A program made the translations under genes and the position numbers. 44,270 nt of DNA from JAYGED01 sp046582565 (GTDB lineage Bacteria > Pseudomonadota > Alphaproteobacteria > JAAXGF01): assembly GCA_046582565.1 (NCBI GenBank), contig JAYGED010000302.1, positions 1 through 44,270 of the forward strand, given 5' to 3'. The notes below the pieces were generated by a model. It had not been told where the DNA came from, made no database searches, and saw nothing but the letters and a program-made list of their open reading frames with translations. Below are positions 31,887 to 39,497 of the stretch, piece after piece (position 1 is the first letter of the stretch; every line of letters starts with the position of its first letter).

Positions 31887-33278
31887 TTAAGTAAGCGGCG
31901 AAGGGGTGGGTTTGGGAATCGGGGCCAGGGCTTGTTCGCAGGCGGCGGACAGGCGGAGCAAAGCTGCTTCGGTGAAGGGCCTGGCGAACAGCATGAGTCC
32001 GACAGGCAGGCCGTCGGCATTGCCACCGCAGGGCAGGGTGGTGGAGCAAACCCGAAGCACGTTGCCGAGGGTCGTATTGTGCAGGGCGCCGTTGTTGGCC
32101 GCGGCATAGGCATCGTCGTCGGCTTCCAAATCGGCAATCGGTGGCGGGGGTATCAGTGTGGTCGGCGCGACCAGCGCATCAACGCCCGCCAGCCGCGCGT
32201 GGAGCCGCGCCGACAGCCCGTCGAGGGCTCGCCGCATGGCCTCGTAGGCCGTCACGCTGACCTCGGATCCAGCCCAGAAGCGCTTGAGAACATTGTGATA
32301 AATCTTGTCAGCCTGGCTGTCGACCAGATCGTGCCAGCGGGCGTAGGCCTCGGCGGCGACGAGCGGTCCATGTTCGGCGAACAACGCCTCGACCTCGGCA
32401 AATTCGGGCACAGGCTCGCTCACCACATCGGCGCCGGCGTCGGCCAGACGGTCGATGGCGCTGCGCACCAATCCCTCAAGGGCCGGATCGATACCGTCCC
32501 ACACCACGGTGCTCGGCACCAAGAGGCGAGTGCCGGCGAGGGAGGCGCCGGTGAGGTCGGCGGGCCGCCGCGCCGCCAGCACGGCAAACAGGGCGTTGGC
32601 GTCGGCCACATCGCGGCACAGGGGCCCGGCGGTATCGAGGCTGGCGGCGAGGGGAATGACGCCGTCCATAGGCAGCAGCCCGGCCGTGGTCTTGAGTCCG
32701 ACGAGCCCGTTCCAGGCCGCCGGAATGCGTACCGATCCGCCGGTGTCGCTGCCGATAGCGGCGGCCGCCAGGCCGCGCGCCACCGAGACCGCGGCGCCCG
32801 ACGACGAGCCGCCGGGAACCCGCGCCACCTTGTCGTCATAGGCATTGGGCGGGGTGCCGTAATGGGGGTTGATACCGAGGCCCGAGAAGGCAAATTCGGT
32901 CAGATTGGTCTTGCCCAGGCAGATCAGCCCGGCACGGGTAGCGCGGGCAAGCAGGGCGGCGTCGGCGTCGGGAATAAGCCCTGCGAAGATCGGCGAGGCG
33001 GCGGTGGTCGGCACGCCGGCGCTGTCGAACAGGTCCTTCCAGGAAATCGGCACGCCGTCGAGCGGCCCCCGGCGCAGGCCCTTCTCGGCGCACAGGGCGG
33101 CGTCGGCGGCCTCGGCCCGGGCGCGCTCCGCGGTAACATGGAGATAGACTTTTTGTTCGCCGTTATGGGCTTCGATGCGGGCCAGAAAATGCTCGCACAA
33201 AGCCACTGGGTCGATGTCGCCTGCGGCGATGCCCGCGCCCAGGGCGCAGGCGGTCATTTCATGCCACTCTGTTGTCAT
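31887..33278 (-). CDS. Amidase (amidase signature family)
   Basis: This 463-residue amidase-signature hydrolase has the Ser-cisSer-Lys triad visible. Lys is in PISWKDLFDSAGVPTTAAS. The cis-Ser and nucleophile Ser lie in the Gly/Ser-rich signature VPGGSSSGAAVSVARG and in AAIGSDTGGSVRIPAAWNGLVGLKTT. ATG at 33278 gives the standard opening TACALGAGIAAGDIDPVALCEHFLARI; an extra 12 codons upstream are possible but unsupported. The C-terminus (GLPVGLMLFARPFTEAALLRLSAACEQ) is typical. The substrate is not assignable: GatA itself is unlikely because no gatB/gatC is adjacent. A small-molecule or aryl amidase is more probable. Confidence 0.9.
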   Translation of the reverse strand: MTTEWHEMTACALGAGIAAGDIDPVALCEHFLARIEAHNGEQKVYLHVTAERARAEAADAALCAEKGLRRGPLDGVPISWKDLFDSAGVPTTAASPIFAGLIPDADAALLARATRAGLICLGKTNLTEFAFSGLGINPHYGTPPNAYDDKVARVPGGSSSGAAVSVARGLAAAAIGSDTGGSVRIPAAWNGLVGLKTTAGLLPMDGVIPLAASLDTAGPLCRDVADANALFAVLAARRPADLTGASLAGTRLLVPSTVVWDGIDPALEGLVRSAIDRLADAGADVVSEPVPEFAEVEALFAEHGPLVAAEAYARWHDLVDSQADKIYHNVLKRFWAGSEVSVTAYEAMRRALDGLSARLHARLAGVDALVAPTTLIPPPPIADLEADDDAYAAANNGALHNTTLGNVLRVCSTTLPCGGNADGLPVGLMLFARPFTEAALLRLSAACEQALAPIPKPTPSPLT

Positions 33279-33361
33279 GGGGCGCAGCCTATAGCCGCCA
33301 ACGTCGTCGGGCAATGGCCCACGAGATTGAATTCCACCTCAGCGATATTTTTATGGCCCTC

Positions 33362-33389
33362 TTGAAAGGGCGTTCTATCAAGCTATATT
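33362..33389 (+). promoter_or_regulatory. Sigma70-like promoter of arsR
   Basis: TTGAAA (33362-33367), a 16-bp spacer and TATATT (33384-33389) form a near-consensus housekeeping promoter. The expected transcription start is about 7 bases after the -10, which falls at or next to the arsR ATG at 33396. The transcript would then be leaderless, consistent with the absence of a Shine-Dalgarno there. Confidence 0.6.
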
Positions 33390-33406
33390 TGCATTATGAC
33401 GCAAAT
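33387..33406. promoter_or_regulatory. Candidate ArsR operator
   Basis: ATTTGC-N8-GCAAAT is an inverted repeat with perfect 6-bp arms and 8 of 10 matching positions per half. It overlaps the -10 box and the arsR start codon. A dimeric winged-helix repressor bound here would block RNA polymerase directly, as ArsR proteins do in autoregulation. Confidence 0.5.
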
Positions 33407-33776
33407 GAACAAACGTAATGATGCCGACACCTGCTGCCAACCCCTCGGCGATCTGCTTGAGCCGCGCCTGTTCAAGGCTTTGTGCGAGCCCTCCAGGCTT
33501 ACCATCCTCGGCGCCTTGACCGAGGCGGAAAAGCCCTTGTCCGTGGGCGAGATCGCGGAACAATTGCCGATCGATATTTCGGTCGTATCGCGCCATCTCG
33601 CCATTCTCAAGGAAGCCGGCGTCGTCCATGCCGAGAAGCGCGGCAAAGCGGTCTATTACGCGGTGCGCTATACGCGCCTCGCCGATACCTTCCGCGCCAT
33701 CGCCGGCGCTATCGAGCAATGCTGCCCGTCCCAGCTAAGCGAAACAAACCAAAAGGAAGACACCCCCCATGGCTGA
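33396..33776 (+). CDS. arsR: ArsR-family metalloregulator
   Basis: This 126-residue winged-helix repressor begins DNA binding with LFKALCEPSRLTILGAL. The recognition region is SVGEIAEQLPIDISVVSRHLAILKEAGVV, followed by the beta-wing EKRGKAVYYAV. The classical ArsR metal site (CxCxxL in the DNA-binding helix) is absent. Instead there are vicinal Cys pairs near both ends, C13-C14 and C109-C110, which could form an As(III) site at the dimer edge; C30 is a further candidate. The first ATG has no ribosome-binding site and probably lies at the transcript start; a second ATG occurs at codon 4. It overlaps arsM by 8 bp, so both are co-expressed and arsenic-responsive de-repression is expected. Confidence 0.88.
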   Translation: MTQMNKRNDADTCCQPLGDLLEPRLFKALCEPSRLTILGALTEAEKPLSVGEIAEQLPIDISVVSRHLAILKEAGVVHAEKRGKAVYYAVRYTRLADTFRAIAGAIEQCCPSQLSETNQKEDTPHG

Positions 33777-34608
33777 CAGCGACAAGATCCACGACGAAGT
33801 ATCCTTCTTCTACGCCAAGGCCGTGGCCGGCGTCGCCGATCCGGGCGGCTGTTGCGGCGGCGCGTCTTCCTGCGGCATCGCCGAGCTCGCCGGTTATGAC
33901 GCGGATACGGTTGACGATGTTCCTGACGACGCGGTGGCGAATTCCTTCGGCTGTGGCAACCCGGTTGCCTTCAGCGGGGTGAAAGCAGGCGATGTGGTGC
34001 TCGACCTGGGTTCGGGCGCGGGCATCGATATCATTATCGCCGGCCACAGGGTGGGGCCGGAAGGCCATGTCATCGGCGTCGACATGACCGGCGACATGAT
34101 CACCCACGCCCGCGCCAACATCGCCGAGGCGGGGCTCGATCACGTCGAGGTCCGCGAAGGGCTGATCGAGGCGCTTCCCGTGGACGACGCCAGCGTCGAC
34201 TGGGTGATCTCCAACTGCGTCATCAATCTCTCGCCCGACAAGCCGGCTGTGTTCGCCGAAATCGCCCGGGTGCTCAAGCCCGGCGGGCAGATGCTGGTCT
34301 CCGACATCGTCGTCGAGGCTCTGCCGGACTGGATACGCTCGAGCCAATATCTCTATTCGGCCTGCGTCGCCGGCGCTATCGACGAGACCGCCTATGTATC
34401 GGGCCTGGAAGCCGCCGGGCTCGCCGAGGTCGAGGTCCGCGACCGGCTGGTCTATGACGCCGCACAGGTCTGCGGCATGATCGCCTCGGAAGTCCCCACC
34501 GACGAACTCGCCGCATCCGGCGAGGATATGCTGCACAAGGTGGCGGCCGAGCTCGAAGGCAAAATCTGGAGCGCCAGCATCTACGCCCGCAAGCCGCTGG
34601 CTGTGTAG
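33769..34608 (+). CDS. arsM: Arsenite S-adenosylmethionine methyltransferase
   Basis: This 279-residue enzyme methylates As(III) to less toxic or volatile methylarsenicals. The SAM motif is VVLDLGSGAGIDIIIAG (about 76-92), with acidic GVDMTGDM following. Cysteines at C62 (SFGCGNP), C150 (SNCVINLSPDK) and C199 (YSACVAGA) match the three As-binding cysteines of characterised ArsM enzymes. Extra C28-C29 and C35 near the N-terminus are also common. The start overlaps the arsR 3' end by 8 bp. No arsenite pump (ArsB/Acr3) or arsenate reductase is encoded in the window, so methylation appears as a stand-alone response here. Confidence 0.9.
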   Translation: MADSDKIHDEVSFFYAKAVAGVADPGGCCGGASSCGIAELAGYDADTVDDVPDDAVANSFGCGNPVAFSGVKAGDVVLDLGSGAGIDIIIAGHRVGPEGHVIGVDMTGDMITHARANIAEAGLDHVEVREGLIEALPVDDASVDWVISNCVINLSPDKPAVFAEIARVLKPGGQMLVSDIVVEALPDWIRSSQYLYSACVAGAIDETAYVSGLEAAGLAEVEVRDRLVYDAAQVCGMIASEVPTDELAASGEDMLHKVAAELEGKIWSASIYARKPLAV

Positions 34609-34648
34609 CTCGCTGGACAACAGCGTACCGAAGGTTGATCCTAAGGCC

Positions 34649-35872
34649 ATGACGAAGCGGGAGCTTATTGATGCGGAGGTGCTGATCCATGGCGGCGGCA
34701 TGGTTGGGCTCACGCTCGGCGTGGCCCTGGCCGGCGCCGGGGTCGAAACCGTGGTGCTCGATAAGGCCGATCCCGCCGGGTTGCTCACCGCCGAGCATGA
34801 CGGGCGGGTATCGGCCATCACCCACGGCTCTCAGCAATTGCTCAACGCCATCGGCCTGTGGGATCCTATGGCGCCCCATGGCGAGCCGATCCTCGATATC
34901 CGCGTCACCGACGGGAATTCGCCGCTGTTCCTGCATTTCGATCATCGCGCCATCGGCGATGCGGCTTTCGGCCATATCGTCGAGAACCGCCATACCCGCC
35001 AGGCGCTCCATGCGGTTGCCGCGCGAACGGAGCGGCTTCATCTGATTGCACCCTGCGGATTGCGCGAGCTGTCGCGCGGGGCGGCCCGGGTCGAGGCTGA
35101 GCTGGACGACGGACGCCGCATCCGCGCTCGTCTCTCCGTGGCCGCCGACGGCCGCCATTCGGCCCTGCGCCAGGCGGCTGGTATCCCGGTGACGACCTGG
35201 CGCTACAATCAGACCGGCATCGTCTGCACGGTGGCCCATGAGCGGCCCCATCTTGGCGTCGCCCAGGAACGTTTTCTGCCCGCCGGACCTTTCGCCATCT
35301 TGCCCATGACCGGAAATCGCTCGTCCCTGGTATGGACCGAGCGCGCCGATCTGGCGCCGGCGATCATGGCCCTCGACGAGGCCGGGTTCGCCGAAGAGAT
35401 GGGCCTGCGTTTCGGCGATTATCTCGGCCGCCTCAAGGTCGACGGCGGACGCTGGAGCTTTCCCCTCGGTCTCAGCCACGCCACCCGCTATGCCGATACT
35501 CGCCTCGTGCTGGTCGGTGACGCGGCCCACGCCATCCACCCGATTTCCGGCCAGGGGCTGAACCTGGGCTTGCGCGATGTGGCGGCCCTGGCCGAAGTGC
35601 TGGTCGATGCGCGCCGCCTGGGCCTCGATATGGGCAGCCGCGATACTCTGGATCGCTACGAGCGCTGGCGGCGCTTCGATACGGCCATGCTGCTGGCCGT
35701 GACGGACGGCCTCAACAGGTTGTTTTCAAACGATATCGCGCCGATCAAACTGGTCCGTGACTTGGGCCTGGCCGCGGTCGAACAGATACCGCCCCTGAAA
35801 CGCCTGTTCATGCGTCACGCCATGGGCGTCATCGGCGACCTGCCGAGGCTTACCCGCGGCGAGCCGCTGTAA
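34649..35872 (+). CDS. UbiH/UbiF/Coq6-family FAD-dependent hydroxylase
   Basis: This 407-residue flavoprotein monooxygenase hydroxylates the aromatic ring during ubiquinone synthesis. The Rossmann dinucleotide motif is IHGGGMVGLTLG (GxGxxG at 15-20). The DG motif is AADGRHSALRQAAGI (165-179), and the second FAD motif is LVLVGDAAHAIHPISGQGLNLGLRDVAAL (286-314). All fit the UbiH family. Which ring position (C1, C5 or C6) it acts on cannot be told, and alphaproteobacteria may use one or two such enzymes (UbiL/UbiM types). It follows arsM by 40 bp but is probably functionally unrelated. Confidence 0.88.
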   Translation: MTKRELIDAEVLIHGGGMVGLTLGVALAGAGVETVVLDKADPAGLLTAEHDGRVSAITHGSQQLLNAIGLWDPMAPHGEPILDIRVTDGNSPLFLHFDHRAIGDAAFGHIVENRHTRQALHAVAARTERLHLIAPCGLRELSRGAARVEAELDDGRRIRARLSVAADGRHSALRQAAGIPVTTWRYNQTGIVCTVAHERPHLGVAQERFLPAGPFAILPMTGNRSSLVWTERADLAPAIMALDEAGFAEEMGLRFGDYLGRLKVDGGRWSFPLGLSHATRYADTRLVLVGDAAHAIHPISGQGLNLGLRDVAALAEVLVDARRLGLDMGSRDTLDRYERWRRFDTAMLLAVTDGLNRLFSNDIAPIKLVRDLGLAAVEQIPPLKRLFMRHAMGVIGDLPRLTRGEPL

Positions 35873-35875
35873 ATA

Positions 35876-35925
35876 CGGAATTTCCTTAAGACTTAAATTA
35901 AAGGGACACCTTACTTAATTAAAGT
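35876..35925. repeat. AT-rich element with GGGACAC..TACTTAATT tract (REP/RAYT-associated-like)
   Basis: Between the convergent ubiH-like and DUF971 genes lies CGGAATTTCC followed by an AT-rich stretch, then GGGACACCTTACTTAATT (35903-35920). From memory this resembles the CGGAATTCCGGGGACAC..TACTTAATT sequence often seen beside REP-associated (Y1/IS200-like) transposase genes in proteobacteria. There is also an imperfect direct repeat, ACTTAAATTAAAG / ACTTAATTAAAG. No transposase gene is present. The base composition contrasts sharply with its surroundings. Confidence 0.35.
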
Positions 35926-35954
35926 CAGCAACCCCTACGCCTTCGGGTCGCGGC

Positions 35955-36335
35955 TCAGGCTTTTGGATCTCTACTCAGGCCGGCGGCTTCCAGGGCGTCG
36001 ATGTATCCTTTCCATGTGGCGTCCAGGTTGGCGCCCATGTCATAGAGATAGGACCAGGTATAGATGCCGGTGTCGTGCAGATCATCGAAGCTGATGCGGA
36101 TGGCGTAGTTGCCGACCGGCTCGATGGCCAGCATGCCGACCTGGCTGCGTCCGGCGACGAGCTTCTTCTGGCTTGGGCCATGACCCTGCACCTCGGCCGA
36201 AGGGCTTTCGACCCGCAACAGCTCGGCGGGCAGGGTGACGGTAGTGCCGTCGTCGAACTCGACCTCGAGTACCTTCTCTGCCTGCTTATGGCGGATTTCA
36301 ACCGGCCTGGGTCCGGCTTGGTGCGAGTCACTCAT
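35955..36335 (-). CDS. DUF971 (gamma-butyrobetaine hydroxylase N-terminal-like) protein
   Basis: This 126-residue protein matches the small DUF971 family: VEIRHKQAEKVLEVEFDDGTTVTLPAELLRVESPSAEVQGHG, then VGMLAIEPVGNYAIRISFDDLHDTGIYTWSYLYDMG (about 68-103) and a C-terminal helix WKGYIDALEAAGL. The fold is the N-terminal domain of gamma-butyrobetaine dioxygenase. Stand-alone copies are often linked to Mrp/ApbC-type Fe-S assembly, but function remains unsettled. Its ATG overlaps the Trm112-like stop (ATGA), so it is the last gene of a three-gene set. Confidence 0.88.
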   Translation of the reverse strand: MSDSHQAGPRPVEIRHKQAEKVLEVEFDDGTTVTLPAELLRVESPSAEVQGHGPSQKKLVAGRSQVGMLAIEPVGNYAIRISFDDLHDTGIYTWSYLYDMGANLDATWKGYIDALEAAGLSRDPKA

Positions 36336-36583
36336 GGGGCTTCACCGTCTTCGTCCAGGCTGCGCGCCTCGTCGACCAGCATGATCGGAATGCCGTCGCG
36401 TATGGGATAGGCGAGGCCGGCCTGGTCGCTGATCAACTCCTGAGCCTCGCGGTCGTAGCGCAGAGCCCCCTTGGTCAAGGGGCAGACCAGGATTTCGAGC
36501 AATTTGGCGTCGACTCCGAGTGCCGGCTGCCTTGTATCCTGGCCGCCCGCGCCATCATTGGTATCTTTGGCATCGCTGGTCAT
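36332..36583 (-). CDS. Trm112-like small protein
   Basis: This 83-residue protein starts at the ATG at 36583, overlapping the LON-domain gene stop by ATGA. The core LLEILVCPLTKGALRYDREAQELISDQAGLAYPIRDGIPIMLVDEAR (about 29-75) is the YcaR/Trm112 pattern. Only one Cys of the possible zinc site remains (LVCPLTKG), as in most bacterial members. The N-terminal 25 residues are polar and probably disordered. Eukaryotic Trm112 activates methyltransferases; the bacterial role is less clear. Confidence 0.85.
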   Translation of the reverse strand: MTSDAKDTNDGAGGQDTRQPALGVDAKLLEILVCPLTKGALRYDREAQELISDQAGLAYPIRDGIPIMLVDEARSLDEDGEAP

Positions 36584-37251
36584 TGGATGCTGCCTCCTCC
36601 GGCGTGGGTTTTGTCGAGCACGGTCATCTCCATGAGTGATATGACAATTTCGGCGCGCAACGCCGTATCGCGCGCTTCGAGCAACGCCTGCTTCTCGCTG
36701 GGAGCGAACGGGCAGGTCATCGCCAAGGTGGTTATCAGGCTTTCGTTCGAGGCGCTTTCCACCGTGCTCCAATCGGCCTCATAGCCCTGCTGGCTGAAGA
36801 AGGCGTCGAGGGCGCGCATCAGCCGCTTTCGGTCGACCTCGACCTCGATCGGCTCCTGAAGGTCGCTTTCATAGCGCCCGAAATCGGGCTGCACGACGCG
36901 ATAGCCGCTCTCGGTAACCGGTTGTTCCTCAACGATGGCGAAACGGCACAGGCCGGTAAGGGTAATCAATATGCGGCCGTCGTTGGTTTCCTCGAAGCTG
37001 GTGATACGCCCGGCGCAGCCGCTGTCGTAAATCGTCGGCAGGGGGCTGTCATTGTCCTCGGGATGAACCGGCTGCACCATGCCGATCAAACGGTGTCCAG
37101 CCAGAGCGTCGCGGGTCATGGCGAGATAGCGCGATTCAAATATGTTCAACGGCAATTGGGCATGGGGCAGCAACAGAACGCCCGCCAGAGGAAAGATCGG
37201 CAACACAGCCGGCAGGGACTCAAGATCGATGGGTGGCTCTTCTCTGGTCAT
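36580..37251 (-). CDS. LON peptidase substrate-binding-domain protein
   Basis: This 223-residue protein consists only of the Lon N-terminal (LAN/ASB) domain. The opening LPIFPLAGVLLLPHAQLPLNIFESRYLAMTRDAL is diagnostic. It continues with LIGMVQPV, CAGRITSFEETNDGRILITLTGLCRF, and a helical C-terminal half. No ATPase or protease domain follows, so it is not a protease itself; it may bind unfolded substrates or act as an adaptor. It is the first gene of the LON-domain / Trm112-like / DUF971 set, which is typically located next to a CnoX gene in this bacterial group. Confidence 0.9.
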   Translation of the reverse strand: MTREEPPIDLESLPAVLPIFPLAGVLLLPHAQLPLNIFESRYLAMTRDALAGHRLIGMVQPVHPEDNDSPLPTIYDSGCAGRITSFEETNDGRILITLTGLCRFAIVEEQPVTESGYRVVQPDFGRYESDLQEPIEVEVDRKRLMRALDAFFSQQGYEADWSTVESASNESLITTLAMTCPFAPSEKQALLEARDTALRAEIVISLMEMTVLDKTHAGGGSIQ

Positions 37252-37312
37252 TTGTTTTCAATCGATGCCAGATTTTTCAATCCTTACAAGCAAGCGGCCG
37301 TCGATCATGCTC

Positions 37313-38224
37313 TCACGAGAACATCAGCGACGACATTTTCTTGCGAGCGTCTACGGCCAGCGGGTCAGCAAAGCCAATGGCCTCAAAAAATACAAGCAAT
37401 TGCTTGCGCGCGCCATCGTCATTCCAGCCGCGGTCGCGGCGCATGATTTCCAGCAGATGTTCGATGGCGGTCTCCTGTTGGCCGTTTCCGAACAGGGCCA
37501 CGGCGAGATCGAGGCGGGCCTGGTGATCGTCGGCATTGGCCTCGATGCTGGCCTGAAGCCCGTCAATTTTGCCTCTGTTTCCAACCGCCTGTTCGGCCAG
37601 GTCGAGAGCGGTTCCGGCGCTGGTAATCTCGGCCAGCTCGGCCAGCTCACCGGTGGCGCGGGACAGCACTTCACGAGCCGCCTCGAATTCACTCGCGGCG
37701 ATCAGGCAGCGAGCCAGCCCGGCGATGGCCTGCACATTCTCGGCTTCTTGCTCTAAAACCTGGCCGAATATCCCGGCGGCCGTATCATGGTCTTCGCTGT
37801 CGAGGGCGGCCTGAGCCTGTTCCAGGGCCTGTTCGACCGGCGAGGGTCCGGTCTCGCCGCCGAGCTTTGCGATGAACGCCTTGATCTGGCTTTCCGACTG
37901 AGCGCCGACAAAGCCGTCGACCGGCTGGCCCTTGACGAAGGCAAAGACCGCCGGAATCGATTGGATGCGCATGGCCTGGGCGACTTCCGGACTCTGGTCG
38001 ATATCGATCTTGACCAGGCGGACCTTGCCACCGGCGTCGGTCACCGCTTTTTCGATTGCCGGGCCGAGCTGCTTGCAGGGCCCGCACCATGGCGCCCAGA
38101 AATCGACAATCACCGGGATCTCCATGGACGCCGCTATGACATCCGTCTCGAAGTTCTGGGAGTCGCTGTCCTTGATCAAGTCGCCGCCGGACTGCGGCAC
38201 CGGCGCGTCGAGAGTGGTTTCCAT
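37313..38224 (-). CDS. CnoX/YbbN-type thioredoxin-TPR co-chaperone
   Basis: This 303-residue protein has a thioredoxin domain (about 20-128) with WCGPC at 46-50 (VIVDFWAPWCGPCKQLGP), an intact redox site unlike E. coli CnoX, which has SxxC. It is followed by a helical TPR-like C-terminal half (about 130-300; VEQALEQAQAALDSEDHDTAAGIFGQVL, QARLDLAVALFGNGQQETAIEHLLEIMRRDRGW). Known members protect proteins from oxidative damage and hand them to GroEL/DnaK. It lies 61 bp upstream of the LON-domain gene on the same strand. No strong ribosome-binding site is visible before the ATG at 38224. Confidence 0.88.
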   Translation of the reverse strand: METTLDAPVPQSGGDLIKDSDSQNFETDVIAASMEIPVIVDFWAPWCGPCKQLGPAIEKAVTDAGGKVRLVKIDIDQSPEVAQAMRIQSIPAVFAFVKGQPVDGFVGAQSESQIKAFIAKLGGETGPSPVEQALEQAQAALDSEDHDTAAGIFGQVLEQEAENVQAIAGLARCLIAASEFEAAREVLSRATGELAELAEITSAGTALDLAEQAVGNRGKIDGLQASIEANADDHQARLDLAVALFGNGQQETAIEHLLEIMRRDRGWNDDGARKQLLVFFEAIGFADPLAVDARKKMSSLMFS

Positions 38225-38301
38225 GGGTGAAGGCCTAATGTGTGGATTGAATGGTTACAAAGATGGCTTCTTACGCGCCTGCTGACAAGGGCTGCTCGTC
38301 C

Positions 38302-38802
38302 CTATTCGAGGCTGGAGAAATCAAATATTCGCGGGCTATGGCCGAACGAGACGATGAGATCATGCAGGTCCCCAGGGGTGATCGCCGTGGTTGCGTCATT
38401 GGACAGGGGGTGATAGTTGAGCCGGTCCATGGCCATCATGGCGACGTCGAGCACCACGGAGACGCGGCATTCCGTATCGTTGATCAGGGCAAACGGGGTT
38501 ACCGAGCCCGGCGTCACGCCGAGGATATCTAACAACAGCTCCGGCTTGCCGAACGAAAACCGCGGACTGCCCAGCGCCTTAGACAGGGCCTTGAGGTCGA
38601 TGGGTTGGGAATCCAGCGTGACGATGAGCCAGAGCCGGCCCTTTTTGTCTTTGAGAAACAGGTTTTTGCAATGGCCGCCCGGTAGGTGGCTACAGTGGCG
38701 TTGGGCCTCCTCGACGGTGAAAACCGGCGGGTGCTGATGAGTCTCGGTCGAAATTCCGAGCGCCTGCAGGCGATTAAACAAATCGTCTTGTGTCATAACC
38801 AT
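38302..38802 (-). CDS. YbaK/ProX-family aminoacyl-tRNA deacylase-like protein
   Basis: This 166-residue protein is the prolyl-tRNA-synthetase-associated (INS/YbaK) domain as a free-standing protein. HQHPPVFTVEEAQRHCSHLPGGHCKNLFLKDKKGRLWLIVT (about 22-62) and FALINDTECRVSVVLDVAMM are characteristic of the ProXp-ala/PrdX branch. That branch hydrolyses mischarged Ala-tRNA(Pro). The conserved lysine involved in catalysis is probably the one in GHCKNLFLKDK. Start ATG at 38802 or 38796 (MVM...); the choice does not affect the domain. It is encoded just before the tRNA-Gly gene on the opposite strand. Confidence 0.88.
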   Translation of the reverse strand: MVMTQDDLFNRLQALGISTETHQHPPVFTVEEAQRHCSHLPGGHCKNLFLKDKKGRLWLIVTLDSQPIDLKALSKALGSPRFSFGKPELLLDILGVTPGSVTPFALINDTECRVSVVLDVAMMAMDRLNYHPLSNDATTAITPGDLHDLIVSFGHSPRIFDFSSLE

Positions 38803-38837
38803 GGCGTTGTATAGCTTGCCTCGCCCCCGGATGCATC

Positions 38838-38891
38838 TTGCAAAGCAACCGGGCTTGGATTACACATCGCCGGTCGGTGAATAACCGGCGA
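38838..38891 (+). promoter_or_regulatory. Weak promoter and leader hairpin upstream of tRNA-Gly
   Basis: TTGCAA (38838-38843), 17 bases and TACACA (38861-38866) form a weak sigma70-like promoter. Immediately after it, TCGCCGGT (38867-38874) and ACCGGCGA (38884-38891) form a perfect 8-bp stem with a 9-base loop, six bases before the mature tRNA 5' end. The hairpin may help define the RNase P precursor or be a regulator site. Confidence 0.35.
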
Positions 38892-38897
38892 AAGGAT

Positions 38898-38972
38898 GCG
38901 GGCGTAGCTCAGGGGTAGAGCGCAACCTTGCCAAGGTTGAAGTCGTGAGTTCGAATCTCATCGCCCGCTCCA
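38898..38972 (+). tRNA. tRNA-Gly (anticodon GCC)
   Basis: A complete 75-nt cloverleaf. The acceptor stem GCGGGCG pairs with CGCCCGC. The D-arm is GCTC/GAGC and the anticodon stem is CAACC/GGTTG with loop TTGCCAA, giving anticodon GCC. The T-arm is GTGAG/CTCAT (one G-T pair) with TTCGAAT. The discriminator is T, and CCA is encoded at the 3' end. A run of seven T follows immediately and could act as the terminator tail. No integrase or attachment-site duplication is visible. Confidence 0.97.
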
Positions 38973-38993
38973 TTTTTTTCGGGATCGATCATT

Positions 38994-39497
38994 TTGCAAG
39001 TCCTGCGGGTGGTCAACCAAAGGGTTTTGGGCGCCGGGCTATTGGTCGGGGCGCTGATCCCGATAATGTCGTACTTCGGAACCAATATACGGCTTTTGCT
39101 GGAAAAAAACCTGCAAGGCGAGAGCTTCATGCTGGTCATGGGAGGCGCGTTGGTTATTGCCTCGGGGGCTTGCCTGGTCTGGATAGCACGGCGGCGGTCG
39201 CGGCGCGCCCTGTGGCACGGCCTGTGGATGCTGCTCGTCCTGCTGGTGATTACCCAGCTGGTGCCCAACCCGATTGAATGGTTTCATTTCATTCTGTTCG
39301 GCTCGCTCGGTCTGTTGATCACCCGGGCTTAGTTCCCCGTTGCGGCTATTATGATTTGCCTGTCCGTATCCGTCGGCGATGAGGTCTTTCAATGGCTTCT
39401 GCCGGATCGGGTCGGCGACCCCCGCGATGTCGCCATGAATATTGCCGCCTGTCTGCTCGGCGTCGCGGTTGCGCTCGTCGGCGGCGAGACGACATGA
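38994..39497 (+). pseudogene. VanZ-like membrane protein gene interrupted by an in-frame amber codon
   Basis: The frame from the TTG at 38994 encodes four hydrophobic helices and EWFHFILFGSLGLLITRA, then meets TAG at 39330-39332. The same frame continues without another stop to TGA at 39495-39497 and encodes VGDEVFQWLLPDRVGDPRD (about residues 126-144) and a last helix. EWxHF...G plus DExxQ..LPxRxxDxxD..xN is the VanZ family signature, and it lies on both sides of the TAG. The intact product would be about 167 residues. The TGA overlaps the next gene's ATG (ATGA), showing the 3' part still has normal operon layout. It is either a recent nonsense mutation or a sequence error (TAG differs from CAG/TGG/TCG by one base). 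The TTG start is uncertain and lacks a good ribosome-binding site. Confidence 0.75.

Noticed and set aside
31884..33365. 493-codon plus-strand frame across the amidase gene
   Set aside because: Gly/Gln/His-rich shadow of the amidase; the minus strand has the full amidase signature.
38898..39497. tRNA-Gly as a mobile-element attachment site
   Set aside because: No integrase and no repeated 3' tRNA end were found; the following genes are ordinary membrane and hydrolase genes.
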